From: Haloplasma contractile SSD-17B | GTDB lineage: Bacteria > Bacillota_I > Bacilli_A > Haloplasmatales > Haloplasmataceae | DNA length: 64,000 bases | Direction of reading: 5' to 3' | Assembly (NCBI RefSeq): GCF_000215935.2 | Contig: NZ_AFNU02000006.1 | Coordinates: forward strand, 62,001-126,000 | Shown here: in pieces, positions 43,486 through 53,036 of the stretch | Numbering within the stretch: the stretch's first letter is position 1 | Layout: every line of letters starts with the position of its first letter | Notes under the pieces: model-generated | Databases searched by the model: none | Seen by the model: only the letters and a program-made list of their open reading frames with translations | What the model was told of the DNA's origin: nothing | Position numbers and translations under genes: made by a program

Positions 43486-46203
43486 ATGAAGAAACAATTG
43501 AATGTCACAGGAATGACATGTGCAGCATGTGTTAGAGCTGTTGAACGAAGTGTTAATGATATAGATGGGATTGCAAATGCCAATGTCAACTTTGCAACCG
43601 AAAAGTTAACCGTTGAGTATGATGAAAATCAAGTTGACTTAGATGAGATAATTCAATCAGTAAGAAAAGCTGGTTATGATGCAGAAGAAGAGGCATCAGA
43701 TACTATACGAGAAATTATTTTTCCAATCGTAGGAATGACTTGTTCATCATGTGCGAACTCACTAGATGGAACACTGAATAATATGGATGGTGTCATTGAT
43801 GCGAGTGTTAACTTTGCAACTGAAAAAGCAATTGTTAAGTACGATACATCAAAAACAAATACATCAGAAATAAAATCCATGATCAAAAGAGCTGGATATG
43901 AAGCTTTAGACATTGAATCAGGTAGCGCCACGGATCATGAAAAAGATAGAAGACAGAAGGAAATGAAGACGATTTGGTATAAATTTATAGTTGCAGCTAT
44001 CTTTACAGCTCCATTGTTTTACATATCCATGGGTCACATGGTCAATTTACCGATACCAGAGTTTATTAATCCCCATCATAATCCACTTGAATTTGCATTA
44101 GCGCAATTCTTGCTTACAATTCCAGTTATGATTGCAGGGTATAAGTTTTATACAATTGGTTTTTCAAAACTAGTCAAACGTGAACCTAATATGGATTCAT
44201 TAATTGCAATTGGTACGAGTGCTGCTATAGTCTATGGTATTTATGCAGTTATTCAAATCGCTGCAGGAAATACTCATTACTATATGAACTTATATTTTGA
44301 GTCAGCTGGTGTCATTATAACTCTAATATTACTAGGAAATTACCTTGAGGCGGTTTCAAAAGGAAAGACATCTGAAGCGATTCGAAAACTAATGGAACTA
44401 TCGCCTAAAACAGCTGTTATTGTTAGAGATGGAATAGAAGTAACCATCCCTGTTGAAGAGGTAGAAGTTGACGATATAATCATTGTCAAGCCAGGAGAGC
44501 GCATACCAGTTGATGGAGTAGTTGTTTCCGGGAGAACTTCAGTCGATGAATCCATGTTAACAGGAGAAAGTATCCCTGTTGAAAAATCAAAAGATAGCTC
44601 CGTAATTGGTGCTAGTTTTAATAAAAATGGTACAATTAAGTTTAGAGCAACTAAAGTAGGAAAAGACACAGCTCTTTCACAAATCATAAAACTTGTAGAA
44701 GAAGCACAGGGATCAAAAGCTCCGATTGCAAAGTTAGCAGATGTTATTTCAGGATATTTTGTTCCTGTTGTTATAGGGATTGCCATACTATCCGGTGTTT
44801 TATGGTATATTGTTCCTGGAAATCATGAAGGAGACATTGTGTTTGCATTAAAAATATTTATAACAGTTCTAGTAATCGCTTGTCCTTGTGCACTAGGTCT
44901 TGCAACACCTACTGCTATCATGGTAGGGACAGGTAAGGGTGCTGAGTATGGAGTATTAATCAAAGGTGGAGTTGCACTTGAAACAACGCATAAGATTAAA
45001 ACGATCGTATTTGATAAAACAGGAACGATTACAGAAGGAAAACCAAAGGTCACTGATATCGTAACGACAAACACGTATAATGAGGAAACATTATTACAAC
45101 TTGCTGCGTCTGCTGAAAAGGGATCTGAACATCCACTAGGTGAAGCAATTGTAAATCGTGCAAATGAAAAAGAATTAGAGTTTGTTGACATACTAAATTT
45201 CGAAGCGATACCAGGTCATGGTATTGAAGTTGAAATTAAGGAAGATCATGTATTGTTAGGGAATCAAAAATTAATGAATGATAGGCAAATTAATATAACT
45301 TTACAAGAAGACGCTGATCGTTTAGCAAATGACGGTAAGACACCAATGTTTGTTGCCATTAATAAAGAACTTGTAGGAATAATTGCAGTAGCAGATGTTG
45401 TAAAAGAAAATAGTAAACAAGCAATTAACGTTTTGCACAATATGGGAATTAAAGTTGCTATGATTACAGGAGACAATAAGAAAACAGCAAACGCTATTGC
45501 GAAACAAGTAGGGATTGACCGAGTGTTGGCTGAAGTCTTACCTGAAGATAAGGCAAATGAAGTGAAAAAACTTCAAGAAGAAGGCAAGAAAGTAGCAATG
45601 GTTGGTGATGGAATTAATGATGCACCAGCTTTAGCACAAGCAGATATTGGGATGGCAATTGGTTCAGGAACAGATGTTGCCATGGAATCAGCGGATATCG
45701 TATTAATGAAAAGCGACTTAATGGATGTTGCGACTGCGATTGAATTAAGTAAGCAAACCGTTAAAAACATTAAACAAAATCTGTTTTGGGCGTTTGCTTA
45801 TAATACAGCAGGTATTCCTGTAGCAGCAGGTGTCTTATATCTATTTGGCGGACCACAAATGGACCCAATGATAGCAGCAGGTGCAATGTCATTAAGTTCA
45901 GTTTCGGTATTAACAAATGCATTAAGGTTAAAGCGATTTAAACCTATGCATGTTAAACATAAAAATGAAAATGAAAGGAAGATGGTTATGAAAAAGAATA
46001 TTCATATTGCAGGTATGTCTTGTGGACATTGTAAAGCACATGTAGAAAAAGCATTAGGTATTATAACAGAAGTTACTGAGTTAGAGGTTAATTTAAAAGA
46101 AAACATGGCTACGGTTGAATTAGCAGGAGATGTAGCTGACGAAAAACTGGTAGAAGCAGTTAAAGATGCAGGATATAAAGTAACAAAAATAGAAGAAGCT
46201 TAA
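43486..46203 (+). CDS. copA: Copper-exporting P1B-type ATPase with CopZ-like C-terminal domain
   Basis: 905 residues from the ATG at 43486 (AGGAGG upstream; the longer frame from 43438 covers the operator). Two N-terminal metal-binding domains have GMTCAAC (Cys12, Cys15) and GMTCSSC (Cys86, Cys89). The membrane CPC motif is near 466-468, the phosphorylated Asp in DKTGT near 511, then HP (SEHPLG) and GDGINDAP. Residues 835-905 form a third metal-binding domain with GMSCGHC (Cys846, Cys849), the length of a CopZ chaperone. Its first codon, ATG 45988, is preceded by AAAGGAAG, so a free CopZ may also be made by internal initiation. It exports Cu+ using ATP. Induced through CsoR. Confidence 0.97.
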   Translation: MKKQLNVTGMTCAACVRAVERSVNDIDGIANANVNFATEKLTVEYDENQVDLDEIIQSVRKAGYDAEEEASDTIREIIFPIVGMTCSSCANSLDGTLNNMDGVIDASVNFATEKAIVKYDTSKTNTSEIKSMIKRAGYEALDIESGSATDHEKDRRQKEMKTIWYKFIVAAIFTAPLFYISMGHMVNLPIPEFINPHHNPLEFALAQFLLTIPVMIAGYKFYTIGFSKLVKREPNMDSLIAIGTSAAIVYGIYAVIQIAAGNTHYYMNLYFESAGVIITLILLGNYLEAVSKGKTSEAIRKLMELSPKTAVIVRDGIEVTIPVEEVEVDDIIIVKPGERIPVDGVVVSGRTSVDESMLTGESIPVEKSKDSSVIGASFNKNGTIKFRATKVGKDTALSQIIKLVEEAQGSKAPIAKLADVISGYFVPVVIGIAILSGVLWYIVPGNHEGDIVFALKIFITVLVIACPCALGLATPTAIMVGTGKGAEYGVLIKGGVALETTHKIKTIVFDKTGTITEGKPKVTDIVTTNTYNEETLLQLAASAEKGSEHPLGEAIVNRANEKELEFVDILNFEAIPGHGIEVEIKEDHVLLGNQKLMNDRQINITLQEDADRLANDGKTPMFVAINKELVGIIAVADVVKENSKQAINVLHNMGIKVAMITGDNKKTANAIAKQVGIDRVLAEVLPEDKANEVKKLQEEGKKVAMVGDGINDAPALAQADIGMAIGSGTDVAMESADIVLMKSDLMDVATAIELSKQTVKNIKQNLFWAFAYNTAGIPVAAGVLYLFGGPQMDPMIAAGAMSLSSVSVLTNALRLKRFKPMHVKHKNENERKMVMKKNIHIAGMSCGHCKAHVEKALGIITEVTELEVNLKENMATVELAGDVADEKLVEAVKDAGYKVTKIEEA
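45988..46203 (+). CDS. Possible internal CopZ-like product of copA
   Basis: In frame with copA: ATG at 45988 with AAAGGAAG at 45974-45981 gives a 71-residue protein, [20 protein letters not shown] at its start, matching an ordinary CopZ copper chaperone. The fusion junction is a lysine/asparagine-rich linker. Separate production is inference, but the ribosome site and length both fit. Confidence 0.45.
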   Translation: MKKNIHIAGMSCGHCKAHVEKALGIITEVTELEVNLKENMATVELAGDVADEKLVEAVKDAGYKVTKIEEA

Positions 46204-46211
46204 TAAAAGAA

Positions 46212-46271
46212 GGTCATCCATGCTAAACTCCTACTTTAAATATAGAAAAAGGTAGGAGTTTACCTATGACC
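46212..46271 (+). repeat. Two-tier inverted repeat between copA and csoR
   Basis: GGTCAT/ATGACC (46212-46217 and 46266-46271) encloses the perfect 10-bp pair AAACTCCTAC/GTAGGAGTTT (46225-46234 and 46252-46261). No T run follows, so it is not a simple terminator. It may stabilise or process the mRNA between the genes. Confidence 0.6.
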
Positions 46272-46296
46272 GCTGTAGTTGAAGGGAGTAGTCTAT

Positions 46297-46560
46297 ATGA
46301 CACATGAGGATAAACAATTAATTAATTTATTAAAAACATCTAAAGGACAAATTGATGGAATATTAAAGATGATTGAAAACGACCGTTATTGCGTTGATAT
46401 CTCAAAACAGATACTAGCCGTACAATCCATGCTAAAAAAAGCAAACCTTAGAATTCTAGAAGGACACATTAATTCTTGTGTAAAAGAAGCGTTTAGTGAA
46501 GGAAAGGGCGATGAAAAGGTTAGTGAGGTCATTGATATATTAGGTAAATATATTAAATAA
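46297..46560 (+). CDS. csoR: CsoR-family copper-sensing repressor
   Basis: 87 residues from the ATG at 46297, after GAAGGGAG; a longer in-frame start 18 bases upstream overlaps that site. All-helical DUF156 fold with the Cu-binding triad Cys32, His57 and Cys61 (DRYCVD and GHINSC). Apo-CsoR blocks the promoter; Cu(I) releases it. Cotranscribed with copA, so copper also raises its own repressor. Confidence 0.93.
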   Translation: MTHEDKQLINLLKTSKGQIDGILKMIENDRYCVDISKQILAVQSMLKKANLRILEGHINSCVKEAFSEGKGDEKVSEVIDILGKYIK

Positions 46561-46607
46561 GATGATCACTATAAATCTACTCTATATACAACTTATATCG
46601 TATTCAT

Positions 46608-46634
46608 TTAGCACTTATTAGAGTGCTTTTTTTT
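46608..46634 (+). terminator. Rho-independent terminator after csoR
   Basis: AGCACT pairs with AGTGCT around six bases, then eight T. Confidence 0.85.
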
Positions 46635-46733
46635 ATGAGAAACGCTGCATTAAACCCCAAAATATGGGAAAGATAACTAATTAGAAGAGAGACATTCATT
46701 TGAACGAACACAAATATGAAAGGAGTTACTCAT

Positions 46734-48494
46734 ATGGCAGGCAGCAAGTATGTGAAATTTTATGAGACTGAATTATTTATGTGGGTTTTATTATTCTTAT
46801 ATACGCCAATAGGGTTGCTTCTTTTATGGTTTAAACAACATTATAATGCATTAATCCGTATCATAATTACTATGGTTTTTTTAATCATATATCTTCAATT
46901 TGAAAGGTACTATACAGATATTACGGGATTTGTCATTGTATTAACATTTGTTGGATTACTGATCCTAAACTATGAACGAAAAAAAAGAATCAGAAAAATG
47001 GCTTTAATTGACTTATATAACATAAAAGGAAATAAAAAAATAAAAGACAAGTTATTAAACTTTATCAAAAAATATGATGCTCCAACTTGTAATTATAATC
47101 AACTAATCTATTTTGAACGGTATATTGAGAAACAGAACGCCTTAAGCTATACTCGGAAATGGTTTAAATCAAATGATCAGGTCTATGTAGAAACGGTATT
47201 TAAAAAATTAGATTTCTACACTGAAGTAAAGGTTAAGTTAGCTGAAGATAAAATAAAACAAATCGAGAATTATTATAATGATTATTTTAGCTTACTCTAC
47301 AAGCATGTGAAAGGTGAGTATAAATTAAAAAGTGATGTAGGTGGCTTGTTTTTAGTATGGCGATTGGTTAGAACCTATTCAGTAATGCATTATGCAAATA
47401 AGTTCCATAAAAAATATGATTATGAATTTAAACATCTTAACCCGACATCATTTAATGATTATATTAAACAATACATAACGTTAGATTACTTAGATAATAG
47501 TGAAGAAGCGTATGACCTTACCATGTTCATCTATTATCTAATGGTATATGGACCGCTTGAAGATAAAAAAATCTATGATCTATTAACCTGTTATAAGAAA
47601 GTTAAAAAGACAATAGGAAAAGAGAATAAAAAACGCCGTGAAACTTATTTCTTTGAAGGAATTACAAATGGTTATCTCAAAAGTGTAGAGCTTGAACCAC
47701 TAGAGAAAATAGAAACACTACATGATGATGTCAGTGATAAGCGTTTTATTATGTATATAAATGACCTACTAATGAAGTTAGGCTATTGGTTTGAAGATTG
47801 TACAGAGTGTGAGGAGGTAGACGTAGATTTCATAATTGAAAATAATGATGTTCGGTATGGGGCATTTATACTGTATTGTAAACCTAATGTAGAAGAAATA
47901 AAAAGGGAGCAAGTAGAATGGATCATTGACATGCTTAAGAATCAGCAATTACGAAATGGTATTGTAATAACAAATGGGTTCTTTGATAAATTAGTAATTG
48001 AATTAGCTTATAAAAATAATATTACGCTATGGAACCGGGATGTACTCTTAGAAAAAGAGAAATTAGTAAAAGAGGAATCGTTAACTCAGAATAGAGTGCT
48101 AAATAAGCCTGTTGAGAAAATAACCATCAATGAAATTGATATAATGACCGGACTAGAATTTGAAAAATACTTAGCAGAGCTCTTTAGACAAAAGGGGTAT
48201 AAGACACTATTAACAGGCATAAGAGATTTTGGTGTCGATCTCATCATTGAGAAAAATGGACAGCGATTTGGGGTTCAAGCTAAACGATCTAAGGATTCTG
48301 TTAGTGTAGATGCAGTCTATCAGATTAACGCTGGTCTAAAGAAATATGATTTATCACGTGGTTATGTAATTACTAATAGTACATTCACAACACCCGCTAA
48401 AAATATTGCAGCAGTTAATGAAATTATTCTCTGGGACCGAAAACGCCTTAAGGAAGAGATTGTTGAAGCGTTTGGAAGACACAGTTATTTTTAA
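46734..48494 (+). CDS. Membrane-anchored protein with tandem Mrr-type nuclease modules
   Basis: 586 residues from the ATG at 46734 (AAAGGAG upstream). Two or three membrane helices (about 15-85), a long helical region (to about 340), then two related modules. The second (about 475-580) is a canonical Mrr/PD-(D/E)xK domain: TGLEFEKYLAELF, FGVDLIIE, FGVQAKR. The first (about 350-455) aligns with it (VDVDFIIE, RYGAFILYCK, GIVITN, ITLWNRD) but the catalytic Q-x-K has become Y-C-K. Mrr-type domains cut modified or foreign DNA; the duplicated, membrane-bound form suggests defence or DNA-sensing, unproven. Followed by a perfect 20-bp terminator. Confidence 0.85.
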   Translation: MAGSKYVKFYETELFMWVLLFLYTPIGLLLLWFKQHYNALIRIIITMVFLIIYLQFERYYTDITGFVIVLTFVGLLILNYERKKRIRKMALIDLYNIKGNKKIKDKLLNFIKKYDAPTCNYNQLIYFERYIEKQNALSYTRKWFKSNDQVYVETVFKKLDFYTEVKVKLAEDKIKQIENYYNDYFSLLYKHVKGEYKLKSDVGGLFLVWRLVRTYSVMHYANKFHKKYDYEFKHLNPTSFNDYIKQYITLDYLDNSEEAYDLTMFIYYLMVYGPLEDKKIYDLLTCYKKVKKTIGKENKKRRETYFFEGITNGYLKSVELEPLEKIETLHDDVSDKRFIMYINDLLMKLGYWFEDCTECEEVDVDFIIENNDVRYGAFILYCKPNVEEIKREQVEWIIDMLKNQQLRNGIVITNGFFDKLVIELAYKNNITLWNRDVLLEKEKLVKEESLTQNRVLNKPVEKITINEIDIMTGLEFEKYLAELFRQKGYKTLLTGIRDFGVDLIIEKNGQRFGVQAKRSKDSVSVDAVYQINAGLKKYDLSRGYVITNSTFTTPAKNIAAVNEIILWDRKRLKEEIVEAFGRHSYF

Positions 48495-48541
48495 AATAAG
48501 AAAAAGGTGAGATCATTAAGTATCTCACCTTTTTCTTATTT
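48494..48541. terminator. Perfect 20-bp bidirectional terminator overlapping both stop codons
   Basis: Arms 48494-48513 and 48522-48541 pair without mismatch around CATTAAGT. It touches the last base of the nuclease gene and the last two bases of the gtrA gene. Confidence 0.93.
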
Positions 48542-48935
48542 ACTTCCTTTTCAGAGCATAACGTACAAACAAAAAGTTAAGTGGAACAGAAATCATGTAA
48601 ACAGGGAGTGGAGCAAGTGTTTTACTTAAACCGATCAGCACAAACAGATTAAGAAGTGCCAATTGAGTTAAGAAATTAATGACATGGGCAACTCCAAATG
48701 AAAGGCCTCTTTTTAGATTTGGCTTTGTCTTAAATGTGAATAGATTTGATGCAAAATAATTAAATATAAAACTAACGACAAATCCTGCTGTATAACTAAT
48801 ATTGATATTGACACCAGAACGTTGTAAGGTGTAATAAACGATATAATTAATCCCAGTTGCAAGTACCCCTACCATTACAAAGCGCAAAAATTCTTTAATG
48901 TCTAGTTTAACTATAAAATTATGTATTAATTTCAT
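48540..48935 (-). CDS. GtrA-family membrane protein
   Basis: 131 residues and four membrane helices; FLRFVMVGVLATGINYIVYY near residue 15 and FNYFASNLFTFK near residue 62 are the GtrA/GtcA signature. GtrA proteins help flip undecaprenyl-phosphate sugars. It overlaps the yfhO-like gene by 17 bases and lies near a gtrB-like glycosyltransferase. It probably supplies the flipping step of polymer glycosylation. Confidence 0.9.
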   Translation of the reverse strand: MKLIHNFIVKLDIKEFLRFVMVGVLATGINYIVYYTLQRSGVNINISYTAGFVVSFIFNYFASNLFTFKTKPNLKRGLSFGVAHVINFLTQLALLNLFVLIGLSKTLAPLPVYMISVPLNFLFVRYALKRK

Positions 48936-51774
48936 CCACTATTGCTCCTTTATTTTTGTTTTTAAGCCAACTGTAGACGAGTAAACCAAAGATTAAGAAC
49001 GAACCTGTTGATATAAATATACCGTTTCTTAAACCGGGTGTTTCGTACTTCATAGTAATTTCATGTTCACCAGTAGATTCTAAGGTAAATCCTAGCATTC
49101 CTTCATGTGCAGGAAACGACTCGACCTTCTTACCGTCTACATACACATTCCATCCTTTAGCATAACCGATACGATAAACCATGATGAGCGGTTGATCATT
49201 TATAACTTTTGAAGTAATCGTATTCCCGTCAATATCAACATCATACGTCGAATATTTTTTTAACTGCAGCATTTGTTTTTCAAGCTTTGACTGTTTGACA
49301 GTATATAAATCAATCACTTTTGGATTAAAATGTTCGTTTGATTTTTTATAGCCTACGATGACCTTCTTAATGCCATTTTCAGGAACATGACAGAAACGGT
49401 TATAACAGCGGTATAAATCATCGTTTTGATCAATTATAAATAGTCCTTTAACCGATTTAGAACTTGCTGAACTATATTTTACAATTAACGCTTCACTTTC
49501 ATCAGCATCTAATTCAAATTCGATTTCACTAAACTTATAGGGGCTGTAGTAATGTTCAAAGTCATATTCTTTAATGCTTGTTTGATTGTATGAACGATAC
49601 ATGAGTATATTATCCGTCTTGTCGTTATAATCAATTCCTAGCTTTAAAAGATTCTCTATAACATCCTCGTCCTGTACATAAGCTGACTTTAACCAAAGAT
49701 AAGCGTGTTTGTTTCCGTCATCTTCTGAGTAATAGGTTGTAAAACCAGAACCAAGTGATAAGTCAGTACCTGTGCGATAAAGTGAAACAGTGGAATTAAA
49801 ATCATCTACTTGTTGAGAATCAACTAGCGCACTTCCGGGTGTATACGTAAAATGATGAACAGGTGAGTCATTATTTGTTGAAAGTAAAAACTGAGTTGGC
49901 TCAGTAAACCGATAATAAAAATAGGGTACGTTCATTACGTTGTAAGATCGGGAGTGATTCGAGTTTCGATGGTAAAATGTAAAGTAGGGATTAATTAATG
50001 AATGAAATACATTGTAATTACCATAGACATTATTTGATTCAAAGGTATATGGCATGTTACGTAAAGGATGCAAGTCGCGTTTCTCATTGTAATAAAGAAA
50101 GTCATGAGTCAACGTAAGTTCAGACTGTCCTTGATTTCGTCTAAGAAGTTCTTTTGTGACTCCCGCGTACTTAGAATTATGAAGGACTCCAGATGAATAT
50201 CCACTTGAGACGCATAAAGCAAAAATTAAAATCATGAGCGCAACTTTTTCAATAAATAAGGTAACGGTTAGTGAAACATTCATTCGCTTACGATAAATCA
50301 TTAACCATATGGCAATTATAAGGTAGATTACAATAGAAACCTTTGAAATAGTAGCATCGGTATTATGGAAAGTACTAGGTCCTTGATTTCCATTAAACTC
50401 AAGGGCGAACCATATATACCCTGCGGATGCTAACATGAATAGACTTAGTAAATATCGATTTATTAATTTGTATTCAAATAGAAATGCAAAATTAATAATG
50501 AGTAATGTACCGTAAAAGACAAACCATCTCAAGTAAGCTGTAGTAGTAGCTGAAAAAACAAAAGCAATTCCAGGAATAAACAGCATCACTGTTGTTAACA
50601 GAGTAACGACCCTTAGTACGGTATAGATTTTATAGTTTGCTCTTTTTATCTTCTTTTTTATCACAGAACTTGGAACAATAATAAAATGAAGTAGAGTGAA
50701 AGAGGACATAATACTTGAATAAATAATAATATGATTTGTCGGTAACCAATATGAATCTGTATCGTCATAGAAAAAACCGCTATAGGCAAACAGATTAGGA
50801 ACTAACATCTTAAAGAAAGTCTTTAAATAAACCATCGTGTCAAATTTAAATAAAACCTCCCACATATTCTCCCGATTGATTTCGATCAATTCATTCATTC
50901 TTGGTTCATTTGACATGATATTTAGTATAGGGAGTATAAAGAAACTAGCCATACCAAGTCCAATTAAGTAGAATAGAATACTTTTTATAAGACATAGAGT
51001 AAAGTATTTGTAATTAGCCCTTCGTGGTAGAACAATAAATGCTAATACATATCGAACTAGCATAGATAATGCCATGAATAATGTTAACGGCCAAGCCCAA
51101 TAGAAGTTAAAAAGAAAGAGTTGAAAAATTGTAAGGGAGAAGAACCAGAAATTCTTCTTTTGAATAATGAACTCTATAGATACTAATAGTAGTGGTATAT
51201 AAAAAATTAGACCGGTAAAGGTAGGAAAGACATTCTGCGAAAAAAATAAATCGGCAGACCCATATAATATAGATGTAATTAAGATTGTTTTAAAACTAAG
51301 TTTATAAAGTTTTAATAAATATGAAAATATAGCAGTACCAGCTAATATTTTTATTAAAAAAGAAAGCCACAATAATTTATGATTTGCTAGGAAAGGAAGA
51401 ACTAGGAACGGCAGTGTGGAAAAGTCTAGAGGGATGTAATAAAAATTTGCAAAGTAATCATAACCAAGCGCATTTTTATGGTCCCAGGTAGAAAAGTTAA
51501 AATCGAGTAAACGACTCTTTAAATCAAAAATGAGATTAGAAAATTGATACAAGTGATCGAGTTGAAAAAAGACAACGTGATCTAGAAAAAAAGTCATGAA
51601 TGTAAAGGGTAGATAAAATAAGAACACATAGAAAAGTGCTAAGAATAATGTTTTTTTATAGGAATGAGTAGTGAAAAAGATTTCATTTACTTTTCTAGTA
51701 AATCTGTGGTTTAAGAATTTAGTTGTTAGTACACGAGTCCGTGTGCAAACTGTCAATAATTTATCTTTAATCAT
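48919..51774 (-). CDS. YfhO-family membrane glycosyltransferase
   Basis: 951 residues. About 12 membrane helices fill the first 520 residues, a large outer domain follows (GYSSGVLHNSKYAGVTKELL onward), and the end GWNVYVDGKKVESFPAHEGM plus a last helix is typical of YfhO. GAGG 8 bases before ATG. In Bacillus and Listeria, YfhO acts with CsbB (GtrB-like) and GtcA (GtrA-like) to add sugar to lipoteichoic acid on the outer face; all three are present here. Confidence 0.88.
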   Translation of the reverse strand: MIKDKLLTVCTRTRVLTTKFLNHRFTRKVNEIFFTTHSYKKTLFLALFYVFLFYLPFTFMTFFLDHVVFFQLDHLYQFSNLIFDLKSRLLDFNFSTWDHKNALGYDYFANFYYIPLDFSTLPFLVLPFLANHKLLWLSFLIKILAGTAIFSYLLKLYKLSFKTILITSILYGSADLFFSQNVFPTFTGLIFYIPLLLVSIEFIIQKKNFWFFSLTIFQLFLFNFYWAWPLTLFMALSMLVRYVLAFIVLPRRANYKYFTLCLIKSILFYLIGLGMASFFILPILNIMSNEPRMNELIEINRENMWEVLFKFDTMVYLKTFFKMLVPNLFAYSGFFYDDTDSYWLPTNHIIIYSSIMSSFTLLHFIIVPSSVIKKKIKRANYKIYTVLRVVTLLTTVMLFIPGIAFVFSATTTAYLRWFVFYGTLLIINFAFLFEYKLINRYLLSLFMLASAGYIWFALEFNGNQGPSTFHNTDATISKVSIVIYLIIAIWLMIYRKRMNVSLTVTLFIEKVALMILIFALCVSSGYSSGVLHNSKYAGVTKELLRRNQGQSELTLTHDFLYYNEKRDLHPLRNMPYTFESNNVYGNYNVFHSLINPYFTFYHRNSNHSRSYNVMNVPYFYYRFTEPTQFLLSTNNDSPVHHFTYTPGSALVDSQQVDDFNSTVSLYRTGTDLSLGSGFTTYYSEDDGNKHAYLWLKSAYVQDEDVIENLLKLGIDYNDKTDNILMYRSYNQTSIKEYDFEHYYSPYKFSEIEFELDADESEALIVKYSSASSKSVKGLFIIDQNDDLYRCYNRFCHVPENGIKKVIVGYKKSNEHFNPKVIDLYTVKQSKLEKQMLQLKKYSTYDVDIDGNTITSKVINDQPLIMVYRIGYAKGWNVYVDGKKVESFPAHEGMLGFTLESTGEHEITMKYETPGLRNGIFISTGSFLIFGLLVYSWLKNKNKGAIVDEINT

Positions 51775-51812
51775 AATGGGTCCTCCCTATGACAAATGAT
51801 TTAATCTTACAC

Positions 51813-51821
51813 ATTATACCA
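51813..51821 (-). promoter_or_regulatory. Extended -10 promoter of the yfhO-gtrA unit
   Basis: TGGTATAAT on the minus strand, 39 bases upstream of the yfhO start. Confidence 0.55.
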
Positions 51822-51904
51822 TATTAAAAAATAATGAGTAAAGTTGTTATAATATCTATGTATAACTAATTGTGAAATATAAATTTTAATCTTATTCATA
51901 CATA

Positions 51905-51913
51905 TGGTATAAT
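51905..51913 (+). promoter_or_regulatory. Extended -10 promoter of the gtrB-like gene
   Basis: TGGTATAAT, the same nine bases as the divergent promoter. A second match, TGTTATAAT, is at 51845-51853. Confidence 0.55.
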
Positions 51914-51969
51914 TTAGAAAAAAACATAAAATGCTAAACAGAATATGTAAAAGATGGATGGTGCATGAC

Positions 51970-52938
51970 ATGAATAAAAAAATACGATTATCTATTATTG
52001 TTCCCTGTTTTAATGAAGGCAAATCAATCGATCTGTTTTATAAGGGAGTTAAAAGGCATATAAATGATCTAGACGTAAACTATGAATTAATTTTTATTAA
52101 TGATGGTTCACGTGATGATACGAAAGAAAGAGTTGAGTTATTGCATGAACAAGACCCTAAAGTAGCGCTAATCGATTTTTCAAGAAACTTTGGAAAAGAA
52201 GCGGCAATGCTCGCTGGCCTCCATTTTTCAAAAGGCGAATATGTTGTGATTATGGATGCTGATTTACAACATCCCCCGCAGCTACTTAAAGAAATGGTAG
52301 ACACATTAAATTTAGAACCTTATGATGCAGTCGCTGCTATTAGAAGAAACAATAAGACAAAAGGAAAAGGTGACCCTCTACTAAGACGCATTTTTTCTAA
52401 GAACTTTTATTTATTTGTCAATAAGATGAGTGATGTAGACTTAAAAGAAGGTGCCACAGACTACCGTATGATGAAACGGAAGGTCGTTAATTCGTTACTT
52501 GCTATTAAGGAATACAACCGTTTCTCAAAAGGTTTATTTGAGTGGGTTGGGTTTAAGACTAAATATATTGAATATCGCGATGTAGAGCGAGTAGCCGGTA
52601 AGAGTTCATGGAGTTACTTTAGCTTAATTAATTATGCGATCGAGGGGATTACATCATTTTCAACTGTTCCACTTAAATTTGCTAGTTTAATTGGTGTGTT
52701 AAGTGCATTCGTTTCATTTTTATATCTAGCTTTTGTAATCACCGATAAAGTCATTAACGGAAATGATGTTTCTGGTTGGGCAACAATTGTATCATTAATT
52801 TTATTTCTAGGTGGTATTACGCTGATATCACTCGGAGTTTTAGGTGAGTATATAGGAAGAATCTATAACGAAGTCAAAAGAAGACCCAATTACATTATAA
52901 ATGAGCACTTAACTAGTAATGTTAATCATGAGGAATAG
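51970..52938 (+). CDS. GtrB/CsbB-like glycosyltransferase family 2
   Basis: 322 residues from ATG 51970 (in-frame alternatives at 51931 and 51958). GT-A fold: SIIVPCFNEGKSI at the start, DADLQHPPQ (metal-binding), and R-rich acceptor region near TDYRMMKRKV. Two C-terminal membrane helices (about 230-300) and the ending LGEYIGRIYNEVKRRPNYI match undecaprenyl-phosphate glycosyltransferases. It makes the lipid-linked sugar used by GtrA and YfhO, encoded divergently. Confidence 0.92.
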   Translation: MNKKIRLSIIVPCFNEGKSIDLFYKGVKRHINDLDVNYELIFINDGSRDDTKERVELLHEQDPKVALIDFSRNFGKEAAMLAGLHFSKGEYVVIMDADLQHPPQLLKEMVDTLNLEPYDAVAAIRRNNKTKGKGDPLLRRIFSKNFYLFVNKMSDVDLKEGATDYRMMKRKVVNSLLAIKEYNRFSKGLFEWVGFKTKYIEYRDVERVAGKSSWSYFSLINYAIEGITSFSTVPLKFASLIGVLSAFVSFLYLAFVITDKVINGNDVSGWATIVSLILFLGGITLISLGVLGEYIGRIYNEVKRRPNYIINEHLTSNVNHEE

Positions 52939-53036
52939 GCAGGATTACTTACTATGTATGGACAGTTAAGGTATTATAAATGAAGGCGATTATGATTTAT
53001 TTAGTCATGAATTAGAACTACGGGAGGATGTAGCCT

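Noticed and set aside
44340-45770. Minus-strand ORFs opposite copA (up to 148 codons).
   Set aside because: They are codon-bias shadows of copA and have no start signals.
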